This document shows, piece by piece, positions 1 to 10,561 of a stretch of 64,000 nucleotides of DNA; within the stretch, counting starts at the first letter, position 1, and every line of letters begins with the position of its first letter. Origin of the DNA: Poecilobothrus nobilitatus (taxonomy: Eukaryota > Arthropoda > Insecta > Diptera > Dolichopodidae); the NCBI GenBank assembly GCA_947095535.1, contig OX352772.1:102420141-102484140 (forward strand). Direction: 5' to 3'. The notes below the pieces were generated by a model, which was not told the DNA's origin, made no database searches, and saw only the letters and a list, made by a program, of their open reading frames with translations. The translations under genes and the position numbers were made by a program.

Positions 1-954
1 AATGTAAAATATTATAAAATGAGTGAGAAATTAATAATCAAGTTATATTTAATATAACTAAAAATTATATAAAAATTATAATTAAGTTTATAACATTTTT
101 ATTTGTAATTTATAATTTATAATTATAATATCTAAAATAAAATTAAATATTTATAATTTGCAAGATGTAATTCTATTCGTTTACCTTCCTAGAGAGATAC
201 AGAATATGGTTTCTAACTCTATTAATAATTGGGTAAATATAATAATCATTGAAATTAAAAAAATATTTTTAGTAAATATATTAGAATAATTAAAAAGGTT
301 TATAGATTAACATTTTTACATCTTTTTGTAATTTTCATAATTGAACGTAAGTTGATATCAATATCAATGATATAATTTTCCTATGAAATAACGGTGCGAC
401 GATTTCCGGTTAGATTTTGTTTAATAATTTCCTTTGTTTTAATATAGAGTAGGACGTTTTCAATGTGAATCTTATGTATCAATCGGTTGGTTTTCATCAT
501 GACTATATTATGAATTTTTGGCTTTTTTTTCATATATTTATTTGCGGTATTGGTTAATTTTTTAGCCAGCTCATTTTTCTCATTCTTTTTTGATAAGATT
601 AGCATTATGACATTTTGATTGTGCCAACTCTAGGATTATTCCTCGAAAATAATAACTATATGCTGTTTCCATAACATTTAATTATATTTTAAAAAATTTA
701 ACTTAAAATATCTGACTCAATTAAGCACCGTGATATATTTATGTAAATTTCGGAGTTACACCAAAGGAACCAACTTTTACTCAAGTTCTTGCCATAAAAC
801 TTGATTATCTTCTACAACACTTCAGATGTTTATCTTTATTAAGTACTAGGATATGACGATATAAATTTTGCAGTTACCAGAGCCTGTTGGGATTAGTCTA
901 ACCAAATTTTTTCAGAAGTCGTTGACTTAAAACTTAACTTGAGTAGATAAAGAG
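1..954. other. AT-rich sequence, no gene recognised
   Basis: Very AT-rich sequence with only short chance reading frames, such as one of 74 codons on the minus strand at 381-605 that is mostly lysine, isoleucine and asparagine. No repeat shared with the rest of the window was seen before about 955, so this may be older host or decayed transposon DNA. Confidence 0.5.
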
Positions 955-1445
955 GCACTTTTCATGAGGCAAAATCGTGCCATATCGCACCAACCACCAC
1001 GCCCACCCATATCGCATGTACTATATTTTGATTTATTGGTTTCATGAAGATCATACTACGTTAATAGGTCAAAAACTTGTTTTGATTTTGTTTGAATAAA
1101 TTTATTGGTACTTTGTAACAGGATATCATACAAATAGTAAGAAAAGAATTTTTTTCAACTCAAATCAATTAATTAAATACAGATAAAAGCAAATGTAAAA
1201 GAAAAAAGAAGCAAAAATAAAAGCAAAACGTAAAGAAAAAACCCAAATTGTAGTTCATATTTACTTTTGCTTATTAAATATTACTAATTGTTAAAAGTTA
1301 TTATTTAAAGTTGTAAAATAAATATAGGAAAAATATGTTAATTTTGATATGTATTACTTCTCATTATTGTTTTAAAATTGTTGAAGGTACTACATAAGAC
1401 TTATGCATATTAAGTAAGTACACATATACTTTAAAAATATTTTAC
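955..1445 (+). repeat. Remnant of Polinton C-type terminal repeat, part 1
   Basis: This stretch matches the left terminal repeat of Polinton C near 44400-45100: the CATGCCATATCGCACC-like block, the CCACGCCCA block, AGGTCAAAAACTTG and the ATATCATACAAATAG block occur in the same order. The outermost roughly 200 bp tip and the 112-bp tandem repeats of the C arms are absent. It continues at 5606-5950 and 7258-7570 once two later insertions are removed. No open gene is present. It is an orphan piece of a fourth Polinton copy. Confidence 0.7.
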
Positions 1446-1703
1446 CATAAAGAAATCATATACATAGAGTATTTACACCGAACAAATTTTTTAAACCATT
1501 TCTGCACAAAATATAGAACCCCAAAATTCTGTTTTGTTGCAGATTAACATATTTTGAATAAAAAATTTATACAGAAATAATATTTATTTGCAGCTTATAA
1601 AAAAATGAAATGTATTCTTTTCATATTTATACTATTTTATAATTGTAGTGGTATGGTAGTGGTAATATTTTTTTTTATTCGTTTCATTCTTATTTGTTTG
1701 TAC

Positions 1704-3267
1704 CATAAACTACATAAATATCAAGACCGGAACAAGACCCCTAAGAATGATTAGTGCAAAATTTAAACATGTATTGTGAAAATTGAGAGAGTTTTGACAG
1801 TTTCTTTTTTTCATTTTTTTGCTTAGAAAAAAGTAGAAAATTAAGAAATGTTAGCAATTTTCATTTACAACTTTAAATATGAAATACTACCCTAAATATA
1901 TCGAAATTTATATTAAAATAAAATTCAAAATTTTTTGTAACACATATTAAAAATTCAAGGTTCAACTCGAATTTTTAATTATATTTTTCTCAAAATATAT
2001 TTTCCAACTTTTTCTAGCATTTCTTGACTCCAGCCATTTTGAAATGTTTAAATAACAAAAAAAAAATTTTTTTTCTTTGCTATCTGTCAATTTTTTAAAA
2101 GCTTTCTAAAAAAAATGGGAACAAAATTTAATTTTATATCGAGTTTTAATATATATAATTTGAATGAAAATATATAAATTATATATTAAAAAAAAATTTA
2201 GAGTTTTTCCTAAATACTGGTGAAAAAATTAACTTTCTATCAATTTTTTTTAGTATCATTACAAGTATTGGAAAAAAAAAGAACCTGAAATTTTTGATAA
2301 GCAATTTTATTTTTTCGATACACACTATAAAAAAAAATAAGGTGCATTAAGAATAGTGCAATATTTATATTTTTTAATATAATTTTTTTTATTGCTTTTT
2401 AATTATGGTTCGTACTTGTTGTGTACGAGCATTTTCCCTAATATTCCGGATTTAAATTGAGTTGATAAAAATTGTATTTTTAATTTTAATAATTTAGTAA
2501 CTAAAATTGAAGAAAAAATTTATTTAAATGGCTGACTTTTGTTTAAAAATAAATCTTATATTGTGTTATACTGTTTAGAAAATGAGAATTATTACTGTTT
2601 AGAAATGAGAATTGAGAAAAAACTCGGTGAAAAGGTATAGTTATAATACAATAATAATGTCATTTTTAATCTATGCCCATTCTAAATCTACATTCAGTTC
2701 TTAGTAAATTTCTTTTTCTTCCCTCTATTAGGTATCTTCGAAAATTATCTTCAAGTTTACATATAACATCAGATCATAAAAATGACGAAAATGATGATCA
2801 TTATTTAACTGCTGCATCTCAGTTCTTAAATACATATTATTCATATACAGATCTACTATATGCACACGAAATAAATACCATATCAATTTTTCAAATTAAT
2901 TTAATTCGCTCAATTTTTTTGTGCTATTACTGTACCAAATTATTGCTCTCTTTAAAGAGCTTTAAGCTTTAGGAAAAAAATGAAAAAATTTTACAAAATT
3001 CGGGTAGACTTTTTTTTATCAACGTTTTTATAAATAAAAAAATTATAAATTCAATTTTTTTTTTTATTCAGATAATGTAAAAAATTATGAATTTTAAGGT
3101 TTACTTAGACATTTTTTCAAAAAAATGTCTATTTTAGAAGTTATTAAAGATTTAAAGTTACCCCACTATTTAGCTTTTACTTTTCCCATAAGAGCCAATG
3201 TAAATAGTGCGGTAAATTGAGCTTTCGTTCTCTTCAGTTCCTGTCTTGATAGTTAATGTAGTTTATG
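1704..3267. mobile_element. Nested non-autonomous element with 8-bp TSD
   Basis: A 1564-bp insertion in the left arm of P-like copy 1. Its ends are imperfect inverted repeats of about 30 bp starting CATAAACTACAT. The target GTTTGTAC is duplicated exactly at 1696-1703 and 3268-3275. The interior is AT-rich. The longest frame (2673-2972, 99 codons) resembles no family I recognise. CA-starting ends and an 8-bp duplication fit a P-superfamily MITE-like element, though other superfamilies are possible. Confidence 0.7.
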
Positions 3268-3949
3268 GTTTGTACGTATGTTTATTAGATTTGAAATTAT
3301 TAGAATTTGAATGTTTAATAATTTTTGGCTGGCATATATAAAGCGTATTAAATAGCGTATGTGTGTGTTTAGTAAAATTAAAAATGATTTTATTATGCAT
3401 GTATAAGAACATAACGTATTGAAGTAGGTAAATAAATAAAAAATTAGATAAGTGATAATAAGTGATTTTTATTAAATATTTTGTTTTAATAAATAAACTT
3501 AAGGTAATAAGGGAACAAATCAATGTTAAATTACAGATTCACTGAAATAAAAGTTTCTTTTCCTACTTAGAGTAAATATATAGTCATGATATACCTAGTA
3601 AAAGTAATAATTTTTAAAACTTATATATATATTATATATATAGCTTATATATAGGTAGGCATATATTAATACTTACATTTTGATTATAATTATTTGATTG
3701 AATTATAACTATTTGATTAAGATGATAATATTAATTTTTCAAATTTTAAATAAATTATAATCACCAACTAAGTAAATTTCCACTTCACCTTTTATTGCGA
3801 ATTCACTTGTTCTCCAAATCACTTTCCAATATTAATAAAAAGCGCGCTCCAAATAACTAAAAAAATCATAACAGAAAAACAATAACAAAAAATAAAACCC
3901 CGCGCTTTAAATAACTAAAAATTTTTATTCATTCATGTAATTCATGTAA

Positions 3950-4369
3950 CGATTTTTTAAGACTTCTGAAAGCCCTTTATTACTTGAGTCGGAACAATTT
4001 ATTTTTCCAAAAAACCACAAAAATGACTCAGATATTGTCCATTTAAAAGCGCCAAAAGAAATTTTTTTTTAATTGACCCAATTTCAAATCAATATATTTG
4101 ATCACTTTTTTTCTCAAAACTTTCATCAAAAGAACTTAAAAAAAAACATTTTATATTGTTGTTTGGAAGCTACTAATAAATCGGATAAATATTCTACGTG
4201 GTTCAACGAAAATGAAAAATGCTTTACTCATAAAATTAAGTTTTTAGAATTACTAATCGATTTGTTATTAAAAAAAGAAACCAAATGGTTAAAGGAAAAA
4301 TTAATAATTGGAGAAGAACAAAAAGCTAAGGAATCCAAGAGGGAAAGACAAAAAAATATTCAAAAATAA
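3950..4369 (+). pseudogene. P-element-type transposase, C-terminal fragment
   Basis: This matches the last 130 or so codons of the transposase fragment at 41220-41647 almost base for base: the leucine-rich segment, then the F-D-H-F-F block, then a lysine-rich tail ending before TAA at 4367-4369. A run of T at about 4060-4070 puts a TAA stop in the frame, so only 98 codons stay open from 4073. The rest of the transposase, including any THAP DNA-binding domain, is absent. It is a dead remnant inside P-like copy 1. Confidence 0.65.
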
Positions 4370-5605
4370 TTCAAAACTAAATATATATAGTAGAAATTTT
4401 GTCTCACATGGTCTGCAATGTTTGAATAAATATTTTTTTAAACTTTTTCTTGATTTGTAATGGATTAATAACTTTAATTTTTATTTCTTTTTTCATGAAA
4501 ATTTTGTTTAATTTAATTTAAGTTAAATACCTATATATATTGTATATATATTGTTAAAATGATTAATTATGTTTTTATGTTAAATTTTTTTAAATGTTAA
4601 AGTAGTTTATTATGCTTAGTTATAATTTTGTAAATAATTTTGTAAATAGTTTTTAATATTTGTTTACATTTGTTTACATAAATTTTGAATTTTTATTTTT
4701 TTGTAAATGTACTAATAAAAAGGGTTTTTTATGCCATTTGGAAAATTAATACTATCAGACTATATTTTAGAATTTTCCATGTGGCTTTTTCCCTTCTTAT
4801 GTTTTCCTTCTATTCTTTAATTTTAAGCAATAAAAACTTTTTTTTAATTAATTTTATGTGCTTTTGTTATTTTTTGATTCCCTATTTAGGTACTGTACTA
4901 ATATTCCTATTCTAATATTAGCTATTCTAACATTTAGGTACTAATATGAAAAAGAAAATTGTTAAATAAAATTTGATTTTTTTATTAATTTTTGCAAAAG
5001 TTTTAAAAATTATTTACTTTTACTAGTACTAGGTATATCATGACTATATATTTACTCTAAGTAGGAAAAGAAACTTTTATTTCAGTGAATCTGTAATTTA
5101 ACATTGATTTGTTCCCTTATTACCTTAAGTTTATTTATTAAAACAAAATATTTAATAAAAATCACTTATTATCACTTATCTAATTTTTTATTTATTTACC
5201 TACTTCAATACGTTATGTTCTTATACATGCATAATAAAATCATTTTTAATTTTACTAAACACACACATACGCTATTTAATACGCTTTATATATGCCAGCC
5301 AAAAATTATTAAACATTCAAATTCTAATAATTTCAAATCTAATAACATACGTACAAGCAAATAAGAATGAAACGAATAAAAAAAAATATTACCACTACCA
5401 TACCACTACAATTATAAAATAGTATAAATATGAAAATACATTTCATTTTTTTATAAGCTGCAAATAAATATTATTTCTGTATAAATTTTTTATTCAAAAT
5501 ATGTTAATCTGCAACAAAACAGAATTTTGGGGTTCTATATTTTGTGCAGAAATGGTTTAAAAAATTTGTTCGGTGTAAATACTCTATGTATATGATTTCT
5601 TTATG

Positions 5606-5950
5606 ATTTTACATTCTTTTAATTTCTACTTACCTGTGTAAAAACTAGTTTGACTATTTTCAACAATTTAAAAACTTATGAATGCAGATAGTAAAAAAGT
5701 TGAAATAAAAACCAGAGAGGAAAAAATTTATAGAATTATAGGATTTATAGGTGGATCTATTATGCAAGATTCCTTTTTTCTGTTCTGCAAATAAACCGGA
5801 AATAACCGGAAATCTTTAATTTTCTTTATAGTTTATATTACGTTACGTTCTATCTTGTAAGGAATGAAAACAAAAGTCGAAGACATATAAATTGCTTTTG
5901 GTATTTATAATAACCACAAAAATTAAAAAATAAAACTGCTTAAGTTATAT
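5606..5950 (+). repeat. Remnant of Polinton C-type terminal repeat, part 2
   Basis: Directly after the P-like element the C-type arm resumes. The blocks around CCGGAAATAACCGGAAATC and TGTAAGGAATGAAAAC match 45390-45490 in the left arm of C and the inverse of 58770-59040 in its right arm. The P-like element therefore inserted into a Polinton terminal repeat here, as the second P-like copy did in element B. Confidence 0.65.
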
Positions 5951-7257
5951 CATTGAGTAAAGATAATAGAAAGAGGGTCAACTTCATATACACTTTTTAC
6001 TTGAAATATTTTTGAGAAAAATAAAATTGTTTCAATCATTTGATAGTATTACTGAACATTTTACTACTCTACTCTATTTAAAAAGAGATTTAAAGATAAA
6101 TAATAATTTAAAAACACTTTTCGTAATAATATTATATACATACTCGTTTATAGATATATATATATTTCCCAAAAAATAAAATTTTAAAGTAAATATATGT
6201 ACATACAATGCACACAAAAACGCTCAAGGCAAAAATATATACATACTCATATTATAATATTCATAAATCCGCATTGATTCATATGATAATGCATATGCAT
6301 ATGCATATGTATATAGGTAAAGAATGTATACATTCATAATAATGCAAACTTTATTACTAATCACTATAATCACTATAATCACTAATCAATAGTCATTAAT
6401 CAAGAATGTTGCCTTTTCTACCATCTCATAAAAAATTTCTAATATTTTGAATATTTTTACGATTTTTACTAGAAGTAGACATTTTGCAGCTTTGAAACAT
6501 ATAGCATTTGTTTTATTTTTAAAAAAGTGTTTTACAAAAATTATGGCAGACCTGTACTATGTTCCTATGAAACATCCGAAATTTTCCATATTTTCAAAAT
6601 ATAAAATTAAAAAATTTTTTTCTTGAAAAACTTTTGAGGAGGGTTGTTGAAAGTCAATTTTTCTAAAAAAAAAATAATCATATATGTAGCTAGAGAAAAA
6701 CGGGAAAACTTTATTAGTAATCAACAAAGGTCTCGGCTACTTAAAACGTTCCAAAAGTTTCGGAGATATTCTTCTTTTATCTCAATTTTAATTTTTGATA
6801 TGATTATAGTAAAAATTAAACGATAAATGTACCTATTTTTCAAATGCATATTCATTGTATCATATGAATATTATAATTTGATTGCCTAATCATGTATGTA
6901 CGTATATTTATTTTTTAAATTTTATATTTTAGAAAATAATGTAATGGCTATGTATCGTGTGTATATACCATTGCCATGTGCGTTCCTGTGTGCATTGTAT
7001 GTATATTTCCTTTAAAATTTTATTTTTTAGGAAATATACATACATATGTATAAACGATTGTGCATATAATATTATTACGAAAAGTGTTTATATATTATTA
7101 TTTATTAACAAAACAAAATCTCTTTTTAAATAAAGTAGAGTAGTAAAATGTCCATTAATACTATCCCATGATTGAAGAAATTTTATTTTTCTCAAAAATA
7201 TTTTTTAGTAAAAAGTTTATATGAAGTTGGCCCTCTTTCTATTATCTTTACTCAATG
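5951..7257. mobile_element. Non-autonomous inverted-repeat element (CATTGAG ends)
   Basis: The ends CATTGAGTAAAGATAATAG and its inverse lie at 5951 and 7257. The inverted arms are roughly 300-400 bp, with blocks at 5951-6150 pairing with 7060-7257 and weaker pairing inward to about 6340 and 6840. Flanks GTTATAT and GTTAAAA agree at 5 of 7 positions, which may be a decayed target duplication. The interior has simple CATATG-type repeats near 6280-6310 and a 60-codon frame without recognisable features. It interrupts the C-type arm remnant. The CA-starting ends and long arms resemble the P-like elements here, but the superfamily is not certain. Confidence 0.55.
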
Positions 7258-7570
7258 GTTAAAAATGGAAAATATGTAAAATAATTTTTATTTTCCGAAA
7301 AAACTTTTACAATTTTACGATGATCCGACGTTAAAATTCTAGAAATAGTGAGACCAGTCTTTGAAATCTACTTCTATCACATGCGTTTTTTGCCCAATTA
7401 CTTTTTCGTGCTGATCTGAAAACATAGCCCCATACATGCATAATGTGAATTACTTATTTTACGTTAATTTGTTAAGTTACTTTTTTTTTTGTTTTTTAAA
7501 TTTATATCGGGCAAGTATGAAAATTAAAGGTTTTAATTTAAAAATTTTTCTTTTAAAAAACATAACATAT
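7258..7570 (-). pseudogene. Remnant of Polinton inner arm with decayed YARDR small gene
   Basis: This matches 46020-46270 of Polinton C. On the minus strand, pieces of the small basic protein described at 45996-46216 can still be read in two frames: an S-A-R-K piece, then C-D-R-S-R-F-Q. Frameshifts and a stop break it. The block ATGAAAATTAAAGGTTTTAA corresponds to the end of the neighbouring RNase-H-like gene in C. It completes the orphan fourth Polinton arm. Confidence 0.5.
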
Positions 7571-7909
7571 GTATGTTTTTTTTATTTTTATTCAATTCAT
7601 TTATTCATATTTATAGTACTATATTACAAATTCAAAATATGTTTTCAATATAACTAAATTAAATTTAATTAAAAGTAACAATTATTCAAAATAACTTATT
7701 AAAATAAAAGAAGAGAACAATAAATGCTACCAAATAATTCATATGAGAAAAACTTAAAATAAGAAAGATATGAATAAAGATAACTTATTCTATTGCTAAA
7801 AAGCAAGTATTGAATAGTTTAAAATTAGAATCCACTTAATAAAATTATGTATGTATGGTGTTACAAAAAATAAAAATCTAATAAAAAAATTTGTCGATAA
7901 CAAAAATAA
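7571..7909. other. AT-rich spacer
   Basis: No gene or shared repeat seen. It lies between the orphan Polinton arm and the 3' end of the minus-strand LINE, so part of it may be the LINE 3' untranslated region. Confidence 0.4.
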
Positions 7910-9109
7910 CAATTTTAAAGATTTACGTAAAATTTCAAACTAATGTATTTAAGCTCATCAGCATTTGCAGAATTAATATTTAAAAGCCACTCCTTAGCCA
8001 GTTTGATTATATTAGAAGTTTATTTTATATTAGAAGGTAATTCATTAAGAGTTTAGGTGATGTGATTATAAAGAATTGACAGTAGTGGTGTCTATTAAAA
8101 AGAGAAACAGAGACCAGACTTATATTATTGATTTTCAGATTCGCATATAAAAGATTTTCAGAGTTTTGTAAAAAAAGAGGTTTCTAATTGGCAATATTTT
8201 TAGCATTTTGAATAGTTCAAAAGAGGGTGACATTCTGCTGCTTTTGCAGATTATTCTGATAGCTCTTTTTTGGCCTTATCTTGTTACAATAGGCACGACC
8301 CCAGCGTACAATTCCATACTGAGGCTTAGCATGAAAAAGAGCATAATAAACCATGGATGCCAGATGTAAAGAACCATATATTCTAATGTGATATAGTTGC
8401 CTAATAACATTGTTAAGGTACAGTTTCAATTTGATGGCTCCAATTAAATCTAGAATCAATAAATAATCCAAGATATTTGAAATTTGAAACCAAATAAATT
8501 TTAAAGCAATCACTACAACAATGGTTTACAGGATTGTCAACAAGTGAAACAACTTGTAATGGTAATTTATTGCAAGGAGGCCCATGATAGTGTAAGTTAT
8601 AATCAATAACTAATGAATAACTAATGCTAAAAGTCATATATTTAGTTTTACTGCTAATTGATAAGTTATGTTTAAAGAACCATCGCCTCAATAAATCTAA
8701 ATCATGATTCACATCTACTACTACTTCAAAGTGATTAATACTACTTTAAGTGAAAAACAGTATCGTCGGCAAAATTCGTAGTTTTGCCTTTAAAAGATTG
8801 AACGTAAAGTGAATTTATAAAAATAATAAACAAAATAGGACCTAAAACAGTCTTGCGACACACCAAGATTCACAGACAACAAATTACTACGCACATTTTT
8901 AATTTTTACAGATTGACATCTGCCGGTTAGATAGGAACGAAATCAGTTATATATAGAATTTCTAAAACCAGCACTATGTAATTTTGCAAGAAGAATTTCG
9001 TGATCAACTAGATCGAATATCTTCGTAATATCAATAAATAAAGCTGATGAAATTTTCGAGTTGTTCAGAGAATAATAAAGTTCCTCACAAAACTTTAATA
9101 AGGCACCTT
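7910..9109 (-). pseudogene. LINE ORF2, reverse transcriptase C-terminal part
   Basis: Minus-strand remnant of a non-LTR retrotransposon reverse transcriptase. From high to low coordinates, palm motif A (A-L-F-I-D-I-T-K-I-F-D then V-D-H) reads at about 9040-8985, motif C as F-A-D-D-T near 8765, and then the typical thumb blocks L-R-R-W near 8685 and K-Y-L-G-L-F-I-D-S near 8480. The C-terminal end (A-K-E-W-L-L-N-I) reads at 8010-7920. Stops and frameshifts are frequent, so it is dead. Polinton A is inserted between this part and the part at 23644-24041. The arrangement resembles CR1/Jockey-group LINEs; the exact clade cannot be fixed by eye. Confidence 0.8.
9104..9109. repeat. Target-site duplication of Polinton A, left copy
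   Basis: CACCTT immediately before the AGTAGATAGG tip. It is repeated exactly at 23638-23643. A 6-bp duplication is the Polinton hallmark. Confidence 0.9.
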
Positions 9110-10400
9110 AGTAGATAGGTAGGCACTTGGGCCAGACAGGTCAGTAGGTCAAGGCCATCCGGAAGTAGGTCAAACTGTAATTAGGTCAGACAGGAGTAGG
9201 TTAACGACGTAAAATTAGGTCAGACAGGCGGCGGCGACCGTCAGACAACTCTTGTTGTTTATAAGGATTGTATACTTGTTTTAAGTAATAGGTAAACATG
9301 GAAAAACAGTAAGAAAAATTTTTTTTTTATGCTTGCAAATTTTAAGATGTTGTTGTTTGTTGTTTTTTTATTTGTTCTTTTTTCTTTCGTTTTTTTTTTA
9401 TGAAGTATTTAAAGAAGAGGAAAGAAAAACCATTAATTAATTTTTATGTAAGAATGTTGAAAAAAAAAACAAGAAATCAAAAATATCTAACGTGGTACAG
9501 GTCTACTTCTTATTGATGTATACTTGGCTTAAGTTATAAGTAATAGGCGCATATGAAAAGTAGAAACAAAAAAATGGTAAGTGAATGTAAAAGGAAAAAA
9601 ACAAAAAAAAAGTTTAAACGTACAAGATAGAACAATTTAAAAAGGTACAACGCATCTTTAAAATTCATAAAGAAAAAGTGCAAACCTGTTTTTATGTCTA
9701 CATAATGATCAAACCATTGAAAAAAAATTATGCGTTTTTAGATGTACCTAACTATTTGTGTTTTTTTTTTTTTTTTTTTTTTTACTTTAACTATTTAAAG
9801 AAGTTAAAAGAAAAAAACTAATGATTATTGTCGGTGTGTCATGTAAGATATTTTTTGTTTGTAAGAATAAAAAAAGAAAAAAAATCAAGTCAGGTTAATT
9901 GTATTTGTCGCCTATTTTGAAAACAAGAATATAAAAATAAAACAGATTTATTCTGTGTTCAAGAAAAAAATATGAATAAAAAGAAAACAACAAGAAATCA
10001 AAAATATCTAACGTGGTACAGGTATACTTCTTGTTGATGTATACTTAGCTTAAGTAATAGGCATATATGAAAAGAATAAGAAAAAATACTTTATAAAATT
10101 TAAAGAGAAAAATGAAAACAGAACAAAAAGATGTGTAACTACGTTTCTTTAGAATTTTAAAACTAATTTTAAAAAAATTAAAAGAAAAAGTGCAAACTGG
10201 TTTTTAAATGTTACATAAAGATTCAACCTTGACAAAATTGATGCAATTTTGAGATGCTTTTATTTCTTCTTGTTATCTTTTTTCTATGAAGTATTTAAAG
10301 AAGATGAAAGAAAAAAATTCTTAGTATCACCGTATAAGATTTTATTGTTATGTAAGAATGTTGAAAAAAAACAAAGGAATAAAAGCGATTCAAAATAAGT
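9110..10400 (+). repeat. Polinton A left terminal inverted repeat
   Basis: Inverse of 22830-23637 with indels. The left arm is longer because an internal unit is duplicated: the ATCTAACGTGGTACAGGT block with GATGTATACTT occurs at about 9486 and again at about 10006. The outer 100 bp is richer in G and C than the rest and contains AGGTCA half-sites, including TCAAGGCCA at 9149-9157. There is no gene in it. It is followed by the polymerase start at 10562. Confidence 0.8.
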
Positions 10401-10561
10401 TACGAGTAATTGCTTTTTTTAAAGTAATAAGCAAGACATTATGTATAAATTGTGTAAAAAGTTAAAAAATTGTTAATAGAGTGAAAATTCTAGGATTAGA
10501 AACGTTCGCGATTGGTTGTCTTAATAAAATAAAAATCGGAAATTAAAAAAAAGAAATTAAA

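Larger units (their letters stand above)
1446..5605. mobile_element. P-like DNA transposon copy 1 with long TIRs
   Basis: The element begins CATAAAGAAATCATATACAT and ends with its inverse. It is flanked by a 7-bp duplication ATTTTAC at 1439-1445 and 5606-5612. The left arm (1446-1703 plus 3276-3620) is the inverse of the right arm. The same arms occur in the intact-ended copy at 39049-43012. Inside is only the C-terminal end of a P-element/THAP9-type transposase (3950-4369). Another element (1704-3267) is inserted in its left arm. It is defective and could only move if a transposase were supplied in trans. Confidence 0.8.

Noticed and set aside
381..605. 74-codon minus-strand frame
   Set aside because: Composition is almost only Lys, Ile, Asn and Thr as expected from AT-rich noncoding DNA; no homologue in the window.
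2673..2972. 99-codon plus-strand frame inside the nested element
   Set aside because: No motif, low-complexity hydrophobic end, and no second copy. Kept only as a remark.
3263..3523. 86-codon frame that recurs at 5104, 39239 and 42507
   Set aside because: It repeats because it lies in the P-like terminal inverted repeat; it reads the same arm sequence and has no protein features.
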